Source: JAXHMB01 sp034521755
GTDB taxonomy: Bacteria; Bacteroidota; Rhodothermia; Balneolales; Balneolaceae
DNA: 64,000 nt
Direction: 5' to 3'
Assembly: GCA_034521755.1 (NCBI GenBank)
Contig: JAXHMB010000003.1
Coordinates: forward strand, 682,001 to 746,000
Shown: one piece after another, positions 44,535 through 52,653 of the stretch
Layout: each line of letters starts with the position of its first letter
How positions within the stretch are numbered: the first letter of the stretch is position 1
The notes under the pieces: model-generated
The model's input: the letters and a program-made list of their open reading frames with translations, nothing else
What the model was told of the DNA's origin: nothing
Databases searched by the model: none
Translations under genes and position numbers: made by a program

Positions 44535-46202
44535 TTATTTTTTTTGATAAACTTTTTCACCGGCTACCCAGGTCTCCAATACTTCGGTCTGCCAAATCTC
44601 TGAGGTAGGAACCTCAAAAATATCGCGATCAACAAGAATAAAGTCAGCCCACTTTCCTGTTTCAAGAGATCCGAGCTCGTCTTCTTGGTGTGCAGCATAT
44701 GCAGCATCAATAGTAAATGCTCTAAGTGCTTCTACGCGTGATAACTTTTCTTCAGGATACCATCCCCCTTCCGGATTGCCTTGATGATCTTGACGAGTTA
44801 TAGCTGAATACAAACCGAAGAAAGGATTAACATGCTCAACCGGGAAGTCGGACCCAGCTGCAACCACTGTACCCTGCTCCAGGAATGTGCTCCACGCATA
44901 TCCTCCTTTAATTCGATCAGGGCCTACTCGGTCTTCAGCCATATTCATATCACTTGTGGCATGTGTCGGTTGCATGGATGCAATAATATTCAGTTCTAAA
45001 AATCTTGGAATATCCTCCAGTGAAACAATCTGTGCATGCTCCATCCGGTGACGCAGCCCTTTATTTCCAAGGCTATCTTTTACTCGTTCAAAAGCATTCA
45101 GAACTACCCGATTTCCGCGATCACCAATGGCATGAATATTAGTCTGATAACCTTTTGAAGCGGTTTTCATAATCATTTCAGTCATCTCATCTTCTGATTC
45201 AAACAATAATCCCCGGTTGTCTGGATCATCAGAATAAGGCTTAATCATTGCAGCGCCGCGACTTCCAAGAGCGCCATCAGCATATAGCTTAACACTTCGA
45301 AGAGCGAGCTTATCATTGGCATAAGATTCAATTGGGCCGTTAGAAGAAAGCTTGTCAAAGGTATCTCCTGCCCCACTAATCATCCCATAAATCCGGGTTT
45401 TGAGTTTCCCCTGATCCGCAAATTCTTTATACAAATTCCAGGCATCAACACTAACACCGGCATCATGGACACTGGTTAAGCCATGAGCAGCCATTTTTTG
45501 CAGAGCTTTTTCCAGCGCCAGCCGCTTTTCTTCATCGCTTCTGGGTGGCAATTCTGATCCAACCAAACCCATTGCAGCATCCACGAAAACTCCTGTTGGA
45601 TTACCCTCTTCATCCCTGATAATCTTCCCGCCTGCAGGATCTTCAGTATCTTTAGTAATTCCGGCAAGCTCCATAGCTTTTGAATTGGCCCACCCGGCAT
45701 GTCCATCAACGCGACGCAGCCATACGGGTCGCTCGCTTACAGCCTGATCAAGTTCTTCGGCTGTTGGAAACCTGTTAACAGTCCAACGAGTATGGTTCCA
45801 ACCGCGTCCCTGTATCCAATCTAGATCAGGATAACTTTCAGCGTAAGTAGCAATAGAATCCAAAGTGGCATCCAGAGATTCTATTCCGGCAACATTAATA
45901 TCAATCTCTTGAAAACCAAGCCCCATCACATGACCATGGGCATCAATAAGTCCGGGAAGCATTATACGGCCTTCCCCGTCAATAACATCAGCGGATGAAT
46001 ATTCTGAGTTCAAAGTTTGATGTTTCGATGTTTTTAAAACTTTTCCATTCTCAAAAGCTATACTGGAAAAAGTAACCAGTTCGCCGTTGGCAATGGTATA
46101 ACCTTTTACATTATTGATGACTTTTGTATCGTTCATTTTTTGGCAGCCGGAACCTAAAAAAATTGCTGCCAGAAAAAAGAGTATATATGATTTAAATTGC
46201 AT
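44535..46202 (-). CDS. Amidohydrolase (YtcJ-like), lipoprotein
   Basis: The 555-residue protein begins with a lipoprotein signal (LFFLAAIFLGSGCQ; lipidated Cys at about 20) and is an amidohydrolase_3/YtcJ-type metal hydrolase. It shows IMLPGLIDAHGHVMGLG (metal His pair), QGRGWNHTRW, AAHGLTSVHDAGVSV, LYADGALGSRGAAM, HAIGDRGNRVVL, RHRMEHAQIV and AAGSDFPVEH. Family members deacylate or hydrolyse varied N-acyl or cyclic amide substrates, so the real substrate is open. The lipobox suggests the envelope. It precedes nadE by 18 bases on the same strand; 93 bases separate it from the NUDIX gene. Confidence 0.9.
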   Translation of the reverse strand: MQFKSYILFFLAAIFLGSGCQKMNDTKVINNVKGYTIANGELVTFSSIAFENGKVLKTSKHQTLNSEYSSADVIDGEGRIMLPGLIDAHGHVMGLGFQEIDINVAGIESLDATLDSIATYAESYPDLDWIQGRGWNHTRWTVNRFPTAEELDQAVSERPVWLRRVDGHAGWANSKAMELAGITKDTEDPAGGKIIRDEEGNPTGVFVDAAMGLVGSELPPRSDEEKRLALEKALQKMAAHGLTSVHDAGVSVDAWNLYKEFADQGKLKTRIYGMISGAGDTFDKLSSNGPIESYANDKLALRSVKLYADGALGSRGAAMIKPYSDDPDNRGLLFESEDEMTEMIMKTASKGYQTNIHAIGDRGNRVVLNAFERVKDSLGNKGLRHRMEHAQIVSLEDIPRFLELNIIASMQPTHATSDMNMAEDRVGPDRIKGGYAWSTFLEQGTVVAAGSDFPVEHVNPFFGLYSAITRQDHQGNPEGGWYPEEKLSRVEALRAFTIDAAYAAHQEDELGSLETGKWADFILVDRDIFEVPTSEIWQTEVLETWVAGEKVYQKK

Positions 46203-46295
46203 GCTGAAAGTTATTTAAGGCTAATTATTTATCTTAAGTTATCACAATACAGCAAGTATTAAAAAAAGATGACCGTTCATTAATACTTTTTACAA

Positions 46296-46730
46296 TCAAG
46301 GCTTTAGATATCTAACCAGGTGATTAGGAACCACTTTGTATTTATCTAGGTCGTCAATTGAAATCCATTGTAAATCTTTCAGAAGCTGATGGTTATCTTC
46401 AAATTCCGGATCATTTCCAAGTTTAGGATTTCCCCCTATTTTTTCAACCCGATAGTAAAGTTCAAGAGCATGGAAAGGAGGCTCTATAAGCTCATTTATA
46501 AATTGGAATGATTGCACAGCAACTTGTAATCCTGTTTCTTCCTCAAACTCTCTAACAAGACACTCTTCAATAGACTCTCCAAACTCCAGCTCCCCGCCAG
46601 GAGGCATCCAAATTAGACGATCAGAGACAGAAGAATGAATTTCTACTAAAAGGATAGCATCATTTTCCATCAAAAGACCACATATACGAGGCCGGATGCG
46701 ATCTTTATAGTGCTCATTGTTATGCATCAA
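46296..46730 (-). CDS. NUDIX hydrolase
   Basis: The 144-residue protein has a perfect Nudix box, G-x5-E-x7-REUXEEXGU, in GELEFGESIEECLVREFEEE followed by TGL (residues 46-68). Nudix enzymes hydrolyse nucleoside diphosphates linked to other groups. The fold and length suit a MutT/ADP-ribose pyrophosphatase type but the substrate is not predictable. The start overlaps the end of pyrG by 11 bases, so it is probably translated from the same message and may be coupled to it. Confidence 0.9.
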   Translation of the reverse strand: MMHNNEHYKDRIRPRICGLLMENDAILLVEIHSSVSDRLIWMPPGGELEFGESIEECLVREFEEETGLQVAVQSFQFINELIEPPFHALELYYRVEKIGGNPKLGNDPEFEDNHQLLKDLQWISIDDLDKYKVVPNHLVRYLKP

Positions 46731-48375
46731 TGGCTACTTCAGCACCTTCTTTGGGAATCTGCATATCATGCTTTTTGGCGTGTACTAAACTGGCTTTTAC
46801 AAAATCTACAAACAGAGGCTGTGGATTATTTACCGTACTGCAAAGCTCTGGATGAAATTGAACGCCCACAAACCATGGATGGTCTTCAATCTCAACAATT
46901 TCAACAAGGTCTCTTTCAGGGTTGAATCCAACCAGCTGCATACCATCTTCCACCAGCTTATAACGCAAGTTGTTATTAACTTCATAACGATGGCGATGGC
47001 GTTCCTGGAAAAACTCTTCTCCGTAAGCCTCATACGTTTTTGAGCCTTTCTTCACCTTGCAATCATAAAGTCCCAAACGCATAGTGCCGCCTTTCTCTTC
47101 GATATCTTTTTGTTCTTCCATCAGGTCAATAATGGGATATTCACAATCCTCATCAAACTCAGTGCTGTTAGCATCCTTCCACCCACAAACATTGCGAGCA
47201 TATTCAATAACAGCACACTGCATGCCCAGACAAATTCCAAAAAATGGAATGTCATTAACCCGTGCATAATTAATGGCTGCCACTTTCCCTTCAATCCCGC
47301 GACCTCCAAAACCGGGAGCGACCAAAATTCCAGAGACACCCTTTAGTTTTTGTTTAACATTTTTTTTAGTCAAATCATCAGACTGTATCCATTTGATATT
47401 TACCTCGCAGCCATTAACTGCTCCACCATGAATAAAAGCCTCAACAATAGACTTATAGGCATCATGGTGCTCTACATACTTGCCTACCAAGGCAATACTT
47501 ATTTCTGATGACGGGTTTTGCACCGCTTCTACAAAACCGGTCCAACGATCCAGTTCTGGTTCTGTAGATTTCAAGTCCAGTTTTTTAATGACCCGGGTAT
47601 CCAGCCCTTCATCCTGCATGAGCAGCGGTACCTGGTAAATAGTTTCAGCATCAAGAGAAGCGATTACATCTTCAATCTCAACATTACAAAACTGAGCAAT
47701 TTTCTTGCGGATAGACTGATCCAGCTCATACTCTGACCGTGCCACAATAATATCCGGCTGCAATCCACTTTCTGAAAGCGTTTTAACGGAGTGCTGTGTC
47801 GGTTTGGTCTTTAACTCACGCGCCGCTGATAAATATGGAACAAGGGTAAGGTGGATAGAAAGCGTATTGGAACGCCCCACATCATACCGCAGCTGACGCA
47901 CTGCTTCAATATATGGTAAACTTTCAATGTCTCCGACGGTACCCCCAATTTCTACAATTACAACATCGTAATTGCCGGATTCACCAAGCGCAGTAATGTG
48001 TGATTTAATTTCATCCGTAATATGTGGAATTACCTGAACCGTTTTACCCAGATAAGCTCCCTGACGCTCTTTGGAAATGACATCATAATAAATGCGTCCG
48101 GTTGTAACATTATTTTCCTGGGAGGTTTTGATATCCAGAAAGCGCTCGTAATGCCCCAGGTCAAGATCTGTCTCTGCCCCATCCTCTGTCACATATACTT
48201 CACCGTGTTCGTAGGGGTTCATCGTGCCCGGATCAACGTTGATATAGGGATCTAATTTTTGGATGGTAACTTTAAGGCCGCGTGCAACAAGAAGACGGCC
48301 GAGAGATGCACAAATAATTCCTTTCCCAAGCGATGATGTTACACCGCCGGTTACAAAAATATACTTAGTAGCCAT
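46720..48375 (-). CDS. pyrG: CTP synthase
   Basis: PyrG converts UTP to CTP with glutamine as the nitrogen donor. The 551-residue protein has the amidoligase domain (about 1-270; KYIFVTGGVTSSLGKGIICA, QKLDPYINVDPGTMNPYEHG, VEIGGTVGDIESLPYIEAVR) and the class-I glutaminase domain (about 295-545; nucleophile Cys in FFGICLGMQCAVIEYARNV, and His-Glu in GVQFHPELCSTVNNPQPLFV). Length is normal. It is the first gene of a two-gene unit with NUDIX (11-base overlap). The 75-base gap upstream separates it from the GDPD gene. Confidence 0.97.
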   Translation of the reverse strand: MATKYIFVTGGVTSSLGKGIICASLGRLLVARGLKVTIQKLDPYINVDPGTMNPYEHGEVYVTEDGAETDLDLGHYERFLDIKTSQENNVTTGRIYYDVISKERQGAYLGKTVQVIPHITDEIKSHITALGESGNYDVVIVEIGGTVGDIESLPYIEAVRQLRYDVGRSNTLSIHLTLVPYLSAARELKTKPTQHSVKTLSESGLQPDIIVARSEYELDQSIRKKIAQFCNVEIEDVIASLDAETIYQVPLLMQDEGLDTRVIKKLDLKSTEPELDRWTGFVEAVQNPSSEISIALVGKYVEHHDAYKSIVEAFIHGGAVNGCEVNIKWIQSDDLTKKNVKQKLKGVSGILVAPGFGGRGIEGKVAAINYARVNDIPFFGICLGMQCAVIEYARNVCGWKDANSTEFDEDCEYPIIDLMEEQKDIEEKGGTMRLGLYDCKVKKGSKTYEAYGEEFFQERHRHRYEVNNNLRYKLVEDGMQLVGFNPERDLVEIVEIEDHPWFVGVQFHPELCSTVNNPQPLFVDFVKASLVHAKKHDMQIPKEGAEVAIDA

Positions 48376-48450
48376 TGAGCGCTTTGTTAGATTGAGGTTT
48401 CTCTAAAATAGAATCTTTCCAGCCATCATTCAAACAGGAAAAGTAATTTT

Positions 48451-49251
48451 CTACTCTCTTTCTCTCGTTTCAAGCACATCCCAAAGCACATCCGGCTTGT
48501 TCGTAAAAATACCGCTGACTCCAAGATCCAAAAGCTTGCGCATGCGCACTTGCCGATCCACCGTGTACACAAATATCGGGATGTTGTGTACTGAAAGGTT
48601 GTTCATTCTTTTTTTGTTGAGCTGACGATAGCTGCAATTAAAGGCATCCGCTTTATATTGTTTCACAAGATCTGATGGAAGCTTTTTCCCTGATTGCCTT
48701 TTTTCATAGAGCAAAGCCGTTGACATTTCCGGAGCCAGTTCTTTCAAGTGACTCACTGCGCGGTAGTCAAAACTGGAAAACATCACATACTCTTCCATGC
48801 CATACTTTTTTACCAACGCTATGGCCTTTTCTTCCACTCCGTTACGCAGTTCGTTAGTTACCGCTTCGGTTTTGATTTCAATGTTTAGAGCAATCTTACC
48901 TGCAGCATAAGCCAGAACTTCTTCTAAAGTGGGGATTTCTTCTCCTGCAAACTTTTCATCAAACCATGATCCCGCATCCAGCTCTTTTAGTTCACTGATC
49001 GTATTTTCACTGACCAGCCCCTTGCCATTTGAATGATTATTCAATTTGGCATCGTGAAAAGCTATCGGCACACCATCCTTAGTTAGTAAAACATCCAGCT
49101 CTATCATTTCTGCATTCATCTCAACAGCTCCTTGGAATGCAGCCATAGTATTTTCCGGGTAATAAGCACTGGCCCCGCGGTGGGCTATAACTACAAATCC
49201 ATCATTATTGCTGTCATATAATTTTGGGAGGATGAAGTCTGGCTCACTCAC
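48451..49251 (-). CDS. Glycerophosphodiester phosphodiesterase (UgpQ-type, cytoplasmic)
   Basis: The enzyme hydrolyses glycerophosphodiesters to glycerol-3-phosphate and an alcohol. The 266 residues include VVIAHRGASAYYPENTMAAF (catalytic His with PENT), AEMIELDVLLTKDGVPIAFH (metal Glu and Asp, second catalytic His), LNIEIKTEAV (metal Glu), and the C-terminal IPIFVYTVDRQVRMRKLLDL and GVSGIFTNKPD. No signal peptide, so like cytoplasmic UgpQ rather than periplasmic GlpQ. The start at 49251 is 75 bases from the small membrane-protein genes. Confidence 0.92.
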   Translation of the reverse strand: MSEPDFILPKLYDSNNDGFVVIAHRGASAYYPENTMAAFQGAVEMNAEMIELDVLLTKDGVPIAFHDAKLNNHSNGKGLVSENTISELKELDAGSWFDEKFAGEEIPTLEEVLAYAAGKIALNIEIKTEAVTNELRNGVEEKAIALVKKYGMEEYVMFSSFDYRAVSHLKELAPEMSTALLYEKRQSGKKLPSDLVKQYKADAFNCSYRQLNKKRMNNLSVHNIPIFVYTVDRQVRMRKLLDLGVSGIFTNKPDVLWDVLETRERE

Positions 49252-49326
49252 AGTTTATGCATTTGGTAAAGAAGAAGAACACAGAATAATAGATACAATA
49301 AATATTGTAAACTTACTTATGGACGA

Positions 49327-49644
49327 CTATTGATCCTTCTTCCATTTTAAGAAAGAAATAAGTTCGTTGATCTGTTTTTTCTGATACAAAATAAGGCCAA
49401 CATTCACACCGAAGACTGCAAAGATAATATAAAAGAAAGTCTGACCAAGCTCTGTGATATTATAGTAAAACGAATAGCCAAAAAAGAGAATGGCTATAAC
49501 ATTGATAATAATATGCCACATTTTTGCACGATCTCTCTTTTGCAGAGCTTCTATTTTCTTTTCCGGAGAAAGCTCAAGCTGATCTTTCTTAAGGTGAATA
49601 TTTAAATAAGAATGTAGCCGTTGCTGCTCGTTTTTGTCGTACAA
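49327..49644 (-). CDS. Small two-TM membrane protein, unknown
   Basis: The 105-residue protein has a charged N-terminal about 40 residues (helical, KKIEALQKRDRAK), two membrane helices (IIINVIAILFFGYSFYY and FFYIIFAVFGVNVGLILYQK) and a short basic C-terminus. I recognise no family. It lies 7 bases after a similarly sized two-TM gene, and the pair is likely co-transcribed and may form a complex, which is inference only. Confidence 0.6.
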   Translation of the reverse strand: MYDKNEQQRLHSYLNIHLKKDQLELSPEKKIEALQKRDRAKMWHIIINVIAILFFGYSFYYNITELGQTFFYIIFAVFGVNVGLILYQKKQINELISFLKWKKDQ

Positions 49645-49651
49645 GATTAAC

Positions 49652-50002
49652 CTAATTTTTCGCTTCCATAATTCGTTTCATGGCATCCCTAAGCAACCTG
49701 TTGGGATCGTTGCTTTGATATGCAACAGAATATAAAAAGAATAAACCAATCATGGTGGAAACACTGGCAATCATACTCAGTGCAGTAGACAGCCAAAGCG
49801 GCTGTAATAATCCCAGCACAGAAAGCAGAATCACCGAAAGGCTGAGAAAAATAAGAGAAACGCCGGCAACCATGTGCAAGGTATTGACCGAATGAACTTG
49901 GTCAATTGCGCCGGTTATTTTAGTTTGCCGAGAGAAAGAATTGTCGACATCTTCAGATCCGGACGGCATAAACGGATCTTCGTTATAGTCCTTTTTATTC
50001 AT
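49652..50002 (-). CDS. Small two-TM membrane protein, unknown
   Basis: The 116-residue protein has an acidic polar N-terminus (about 40 residues), two closely spaced membrane helices (VAGVSLIFLSLSVILLSVLG and ALSMIASVSTMIGLFFLY) and a positively charged C-terminal tail (NRLLRDAMKRIMEAK). No family recognised. It starts 80 bases from the divergent rlmB gene, so a shared divergent promoter region is expected, and is followed after 7 bases by the partner small membrane gene. Confidence 0.6.
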   Translation of the reverse strand: MNKKDYNEDPFMPSGSEDVDNSFSRQTKITGAIDQVHSVNTLHMVAGVSLIFLSLSVILLSVLGLLQPLWLSTALSMIASVSTMIGLFFLYSVAYQSNDPNRLLRDAMKRIMEAKN

Positions 50003-50082
50003 AAGCCTATGTCCCTTTAAACTTATTAACTACTTTATATAAGTTAAATTAAATAATGAACTTTTCAACCACTTGGAGCTAA

Positions 50083-50832
50083 ATGTCTGAAGAATTTGAA
50101 AACATTTACATTTACGGAAAGAATAGTCTCGAAGAAGCCCTGAAAAACGAACCCGAACGTATCGAAAAAATATTTATAAAGGATACTCATAAAGATTCAC
50201 AGCATGAGAATATCTTTAGTTTAGCATCTTCTAACCGGATACCCATCTCACATGTTCCGGGAAATAAACTTTATGAGCTGGTAGGCAATGTAAATGACCA
50301 AGGCCTGGTTGCCTTAATGAGTGCTATTGAATACCAGGAGTTTGGAGTATGGATTGATAAAGTGGATACTTCTGCCTATCCGGCTGTTCTTATTTTAGAC
50401 GGAATTGTTGACCCTCATAACCTGGGAGCCATTCTTCGTACAGCAGCAGCTGCAGATATTGCTGCTGTGCTTGTTCCCAAACATGGACAGGCTCCCATCA
50501 ATGCCACAGTATTTAAAACTTCTGCCGGCACTGCAGGTAGAATACCCATTGTCCGTATGGGCAATCTCAACCAGTCGATCATGAAGCTTAAAGACATAGG
50601 CTTTTGGATAGCCGGACTGGCTATGGATGGAGATCAAAAACTTTGGGAACTGGAAGTGGATCGTCCCCTGGCTTTCGTACTTGGCAACGAAGGATCAGGA
50701 ATCAGCAAAAAAACACTGGAGCACTGTGATTATAAAATCACCATTCCCATGGCCAATAATATTGAATCACTTAATGCTTCGGTTTCAGCAGCTCTGATAA
50801 GCTATGAATGGAGAAGAAAATCAGTACAGTAA
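50083..50832 (+). CDS. rlmB: 23S rRNA 2'-O-methyltransferase RlmB (TrmH-type SPOUT)
   Basis: The 249-residue protein is a SPOUT methyltransferase probably acting on a guanosine of 23S rRNA (Gm2251 in E. coli). The N-terminal substrate-binding domain (about 1-85; IYGKNSLEEALKNEPERIEK) is followed by the knotted catalytic domain: VLILDGIVDPHNLGAILRTA (motif 1), AFVLGNEGSGISKKTLEHCD (motif 2) and ITIPMANNIESLNASVSAAL (motif 3). The three SAM-binding motifs are intact. A tRNA target cannot be fully excluded. It overlaps the DUF1343 gene tail to tail by 12 bases. Confidence 0.9.
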   Translation: MSEEFENIYIYGKNSLEEALKNEPERIEKIFIKDTHKDSQHENIFSLASSNRIPISHVPGNKLYELVGNVNDQGLVALMSAIEYQEFGVWIDKVDTSAYPAVLILDGIVDPHNLGAILRTAAAADIAAVLVPKHGQAPINATVFKTSAGTAGRIPIVRMGNLNQSIMKLKDIGFWIAGLAMDGDQKLWELEVDRPLAFVLGNEGSGISKKTLEHCDYKITIPMANNIESLNASVSAALISYEWRRKSVQ

Positions 50833-52029
50833 ATAAGGCTCTCTCATCTTCTTAAACTCTTTTACTTCCCAATTGGAGATAAGATCCTCTATTGATTCAA
50901 TATTTATCCCCGACAAATTCTTTATAAATGGCTTAATCGCAGCACCCTCTGTTGAATGGTACATCAGCTTTAATAACTCAACACCGAACCGTATAGGATT
51001 AAGCTGCTCATAATCATCTACTGAAATGGTAACCCCATAACACTGCTCATCTTCAAATTTGGGATAGAGAGATTTGCCCGGCATAGATTGGGGAATGAAG
51101 GTTGTTTTAGTCACAGCTACGGAAGGAAACTGCTCATTCAGCATTTGTATATCTTCATCAGTTATATTTGTAGTCGGTGAACCAATGGTCAAGAACGGAT
51201 TTTCTGTACCTCTTCCCTCAGAGATATTGGTTCCCTCAAATAGCACCGTTCCCAGGTACACATAGGCATGCTCGAAAGTTGGCAAATTGGGCGACGGCGG
51301 GTGCCATGCCAGTCCCGTTTCGGGCCACTTCATGGAACGCTTCCAACCTTTCATCGAAATCACTTTTAGATCAGGTTCTTGTTTGAAATTAATCCATTTT
51401 TCACCAACCATCATTTGTGCCAGTTCACCCAGCGTCATTCCATGGGCCATGGGAATAGGATAAGCGCCTACAAAAGATTTGTGCTCTTCTTGCAGCACCC
51501 AACCGGCAATATATTCTCCGCCTGCAGGATTGGGCCGATCCAACACCCACACTGCTACATCGTTCTCTGCAGCTGCTTCCAAAACTAAACCAAGTGTAAC
51601 ATTATAAGTATAGAAACGAGCGCCCACATCCTGCATATCAAACAACAGGACATCTACATTTTGGAGCATCTCAGAAGTAGGCTTTTTAGAATCACCGTAT
51701 AGAGAATACACTGGAAGTCCTGTTTCCTGATCAATACCATTCTTAATCACTTCTCCGGCCCCTGCTTCACCCCGGAATCCATGTTCCGGAGCAAAAAGTG
51801 CCGTGATATTAATTTGTGTGGAAAGTAGTGTATCCAACATATGGATTCCGTTGACCCGGGCTGTTGGATTCATCACCAAGCCTACTTTCTTGTCCTTAAG
51901 TTCAGATAGAAAGTCTTCAATCAATACTTCAGCACCAACTTGTACTTGTTGATCATCGGGATGGCTCTTTGAAGAAGTACAGCCTATAACCAGTACAATC
52001 ACTGAAAAAGTTAAAAGTAGTCGTTTCAT
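50821..52029 (-). CDS. DUF1343 protein, NamZ-like exo-beta-N-acetylmuramidase, lipoprotein
   Basis: The 402-residue protein starts with a lipoprotein signal (LLLTFSVIVLVIGCTSSKS, Cys at about 17). The rest is the DUF1343 fold typified by NamZ, which removes terminal MurNAc from peptidoglycan fragments. Recognisable segments are VGLVMNPTARVNGIHMLDTL, ALFAPEHGFRGEAGAGEVI, VDVLLFDMQDVGARFYTYN, GLAWHPPSPNLPTFEHAYVY and LFEGTNISEGRGTENPFLTI. A periplasmic or surface location fits a role in wall recycling, together with the sugar kinase at 15.4 kb. It has 66 bases upstream containing the ndk terminator. Confidence 0.85.
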   Translation of the reverse strand: MKRLLLTFSVIVLVIGCTSSKSHPDDQQVQVGAEVLIEDFLSELKDKKVGLVMNPTARVNGIHMLDTLLSTQINITALFAPEHGFRGEAGAGEVIKNGIDQETGLPVYSLYGDSKKPTSEMLQNVDVLLFDMQDVGARFYTYNVTLGLVLEAAAENDVAVWVLDRPNPAGGEYIAGWVLQEEHKSFVGAYPIPMAHGMTLGELAQMMVGEKWINFKQEPDLKVISMKGWKRSMKWPETGLAWHPPSPNLPTFEHAYVYLGTVLFEGTNISEGRGTENPFLTIGSPTTNITDEDIQMLNEQFPSVAVTKTTFIPQSMPGKSLYPKFEDEQCYGVTISVDDYEQLNPIRFGVELLKLMYHSTEGAAIKPFIKNLSGINIESIEDLISNWEVKEFKKMREPYLLY

Positions 52030-52041
52030 AATCTTAAATAT

Positions 52042-52071
52042 AAAAAGGCTCCGAAGCGAAGCAACGGAGCC
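52042..52071 (-). terminator. Rho-independent terminator after ndk
   Basis: GGCTCCG (52047-52053) and CGGAGCC (52065-52071) form a perfect 7-base-pair stem around an 11-base loop, followed on the minus strand by a run of five T (complement of 52042-52046). It lies 25 bases beyond the ndk stop and ahead of the DUF1343 gene, so it should end the ndk message. Confidence 0.75.
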
Positions 52072-52095
52072 TGATAATTTTTTAAAACTGAAGCA

Positions 52096-52527
52096 TTACG
52101 CTTTGTTAGCTACAACTTCAGCTTCGGTAAAGAAGTAAGCAGCTTCAATTTTACCATTCTCTACGGAATCAGAGCCGTGGATAATATTTTCTCCCACACT
52201 GTCAGCAAAATCAGCACGAATGGTACCTTCATCAGCTTCATCCGGGTTGGTAGCCCCAATAAATGTTCGAAAATCTTCAATTGCATTTTCCTTTTCCAGG
52301 ATCATTGGCACACAAGGTCCGCTGCTCATAAATTCGCAAAGCTCATCATAAAAAGGACGCTCCTTGTGGACGGCATAAAACCCACCAGCTGTGTCTTTAG
52401 TTAGTCTTGTCATTTTCATTGCAACAATATCAAATCCAGCTTCCTGAATTCTTTTTATCACTTCACCAATCAGTCCTTTTCGCACACAATCAGGTTTCAG
52501 AATAGTTAAAGTACGTTCTATAGCCAT
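52096..52527 (-). CDS. ndk: Nucleoside diphosphate kinase
   Basis: Ndk balances nucleoside triphosphate pools by phosphate transfer through a phospho-histidine. The 143-residue product shows RTLTILKPDCVRKGLIGEVI, HKERPFYDELCEFMSSGPCV, GATNPDEADEGTIRADFAD and the active-site His117 in VGENIIHGSDSVENGKIEAA. Complete and of normal length. It is a single-gene unit with a good terminator. The 126-base gap to the divergent adenylyl cyclase holds a 12-base perfect palindrome. Confidence 0.97.
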   Translation of the reverse strand: MAIERTLTILKPDCVRKGLIGEVIKRIQEAGFDIVAMKMTRLTKDTAGGFYAVHKERPFYDELCEFMSSGPCVPMILEKENAIEDFRTFIGATNPDEADEGTIRADFADSVGENIIHGSDSVENGKIEAAYFFTEAEVVANKA

Positions 52528-52595
52528 GTTATTAGATATTAAAATTTTGTAACATTTAATGTTCTAGTGTTCTTTTAGTATAGATTTAAATATAA

Positions 52596-52607
52596 GGGTA
52601 ATTACCC
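52596..52607. promoter_or_regulatory. 12-base perfect palindrome between ndk and adenylyl cyclase
   Basis: GGGTAATTACCC is a perfect dyad in the divergent ndk/cyclase gap, 68 bases upstream of ndk and 57 bases upstream of the cyclase ATG at 52654. Position and symmetry suit a dimeric regulator site, but a second copy was not sought beyond this region and the regulator is unknown. Confidence 0.35.
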
Positions 52608-52653
52608 AAACTCCCGAAGAATAAATCATTTGTTGCGTACAACAACGGCTATT

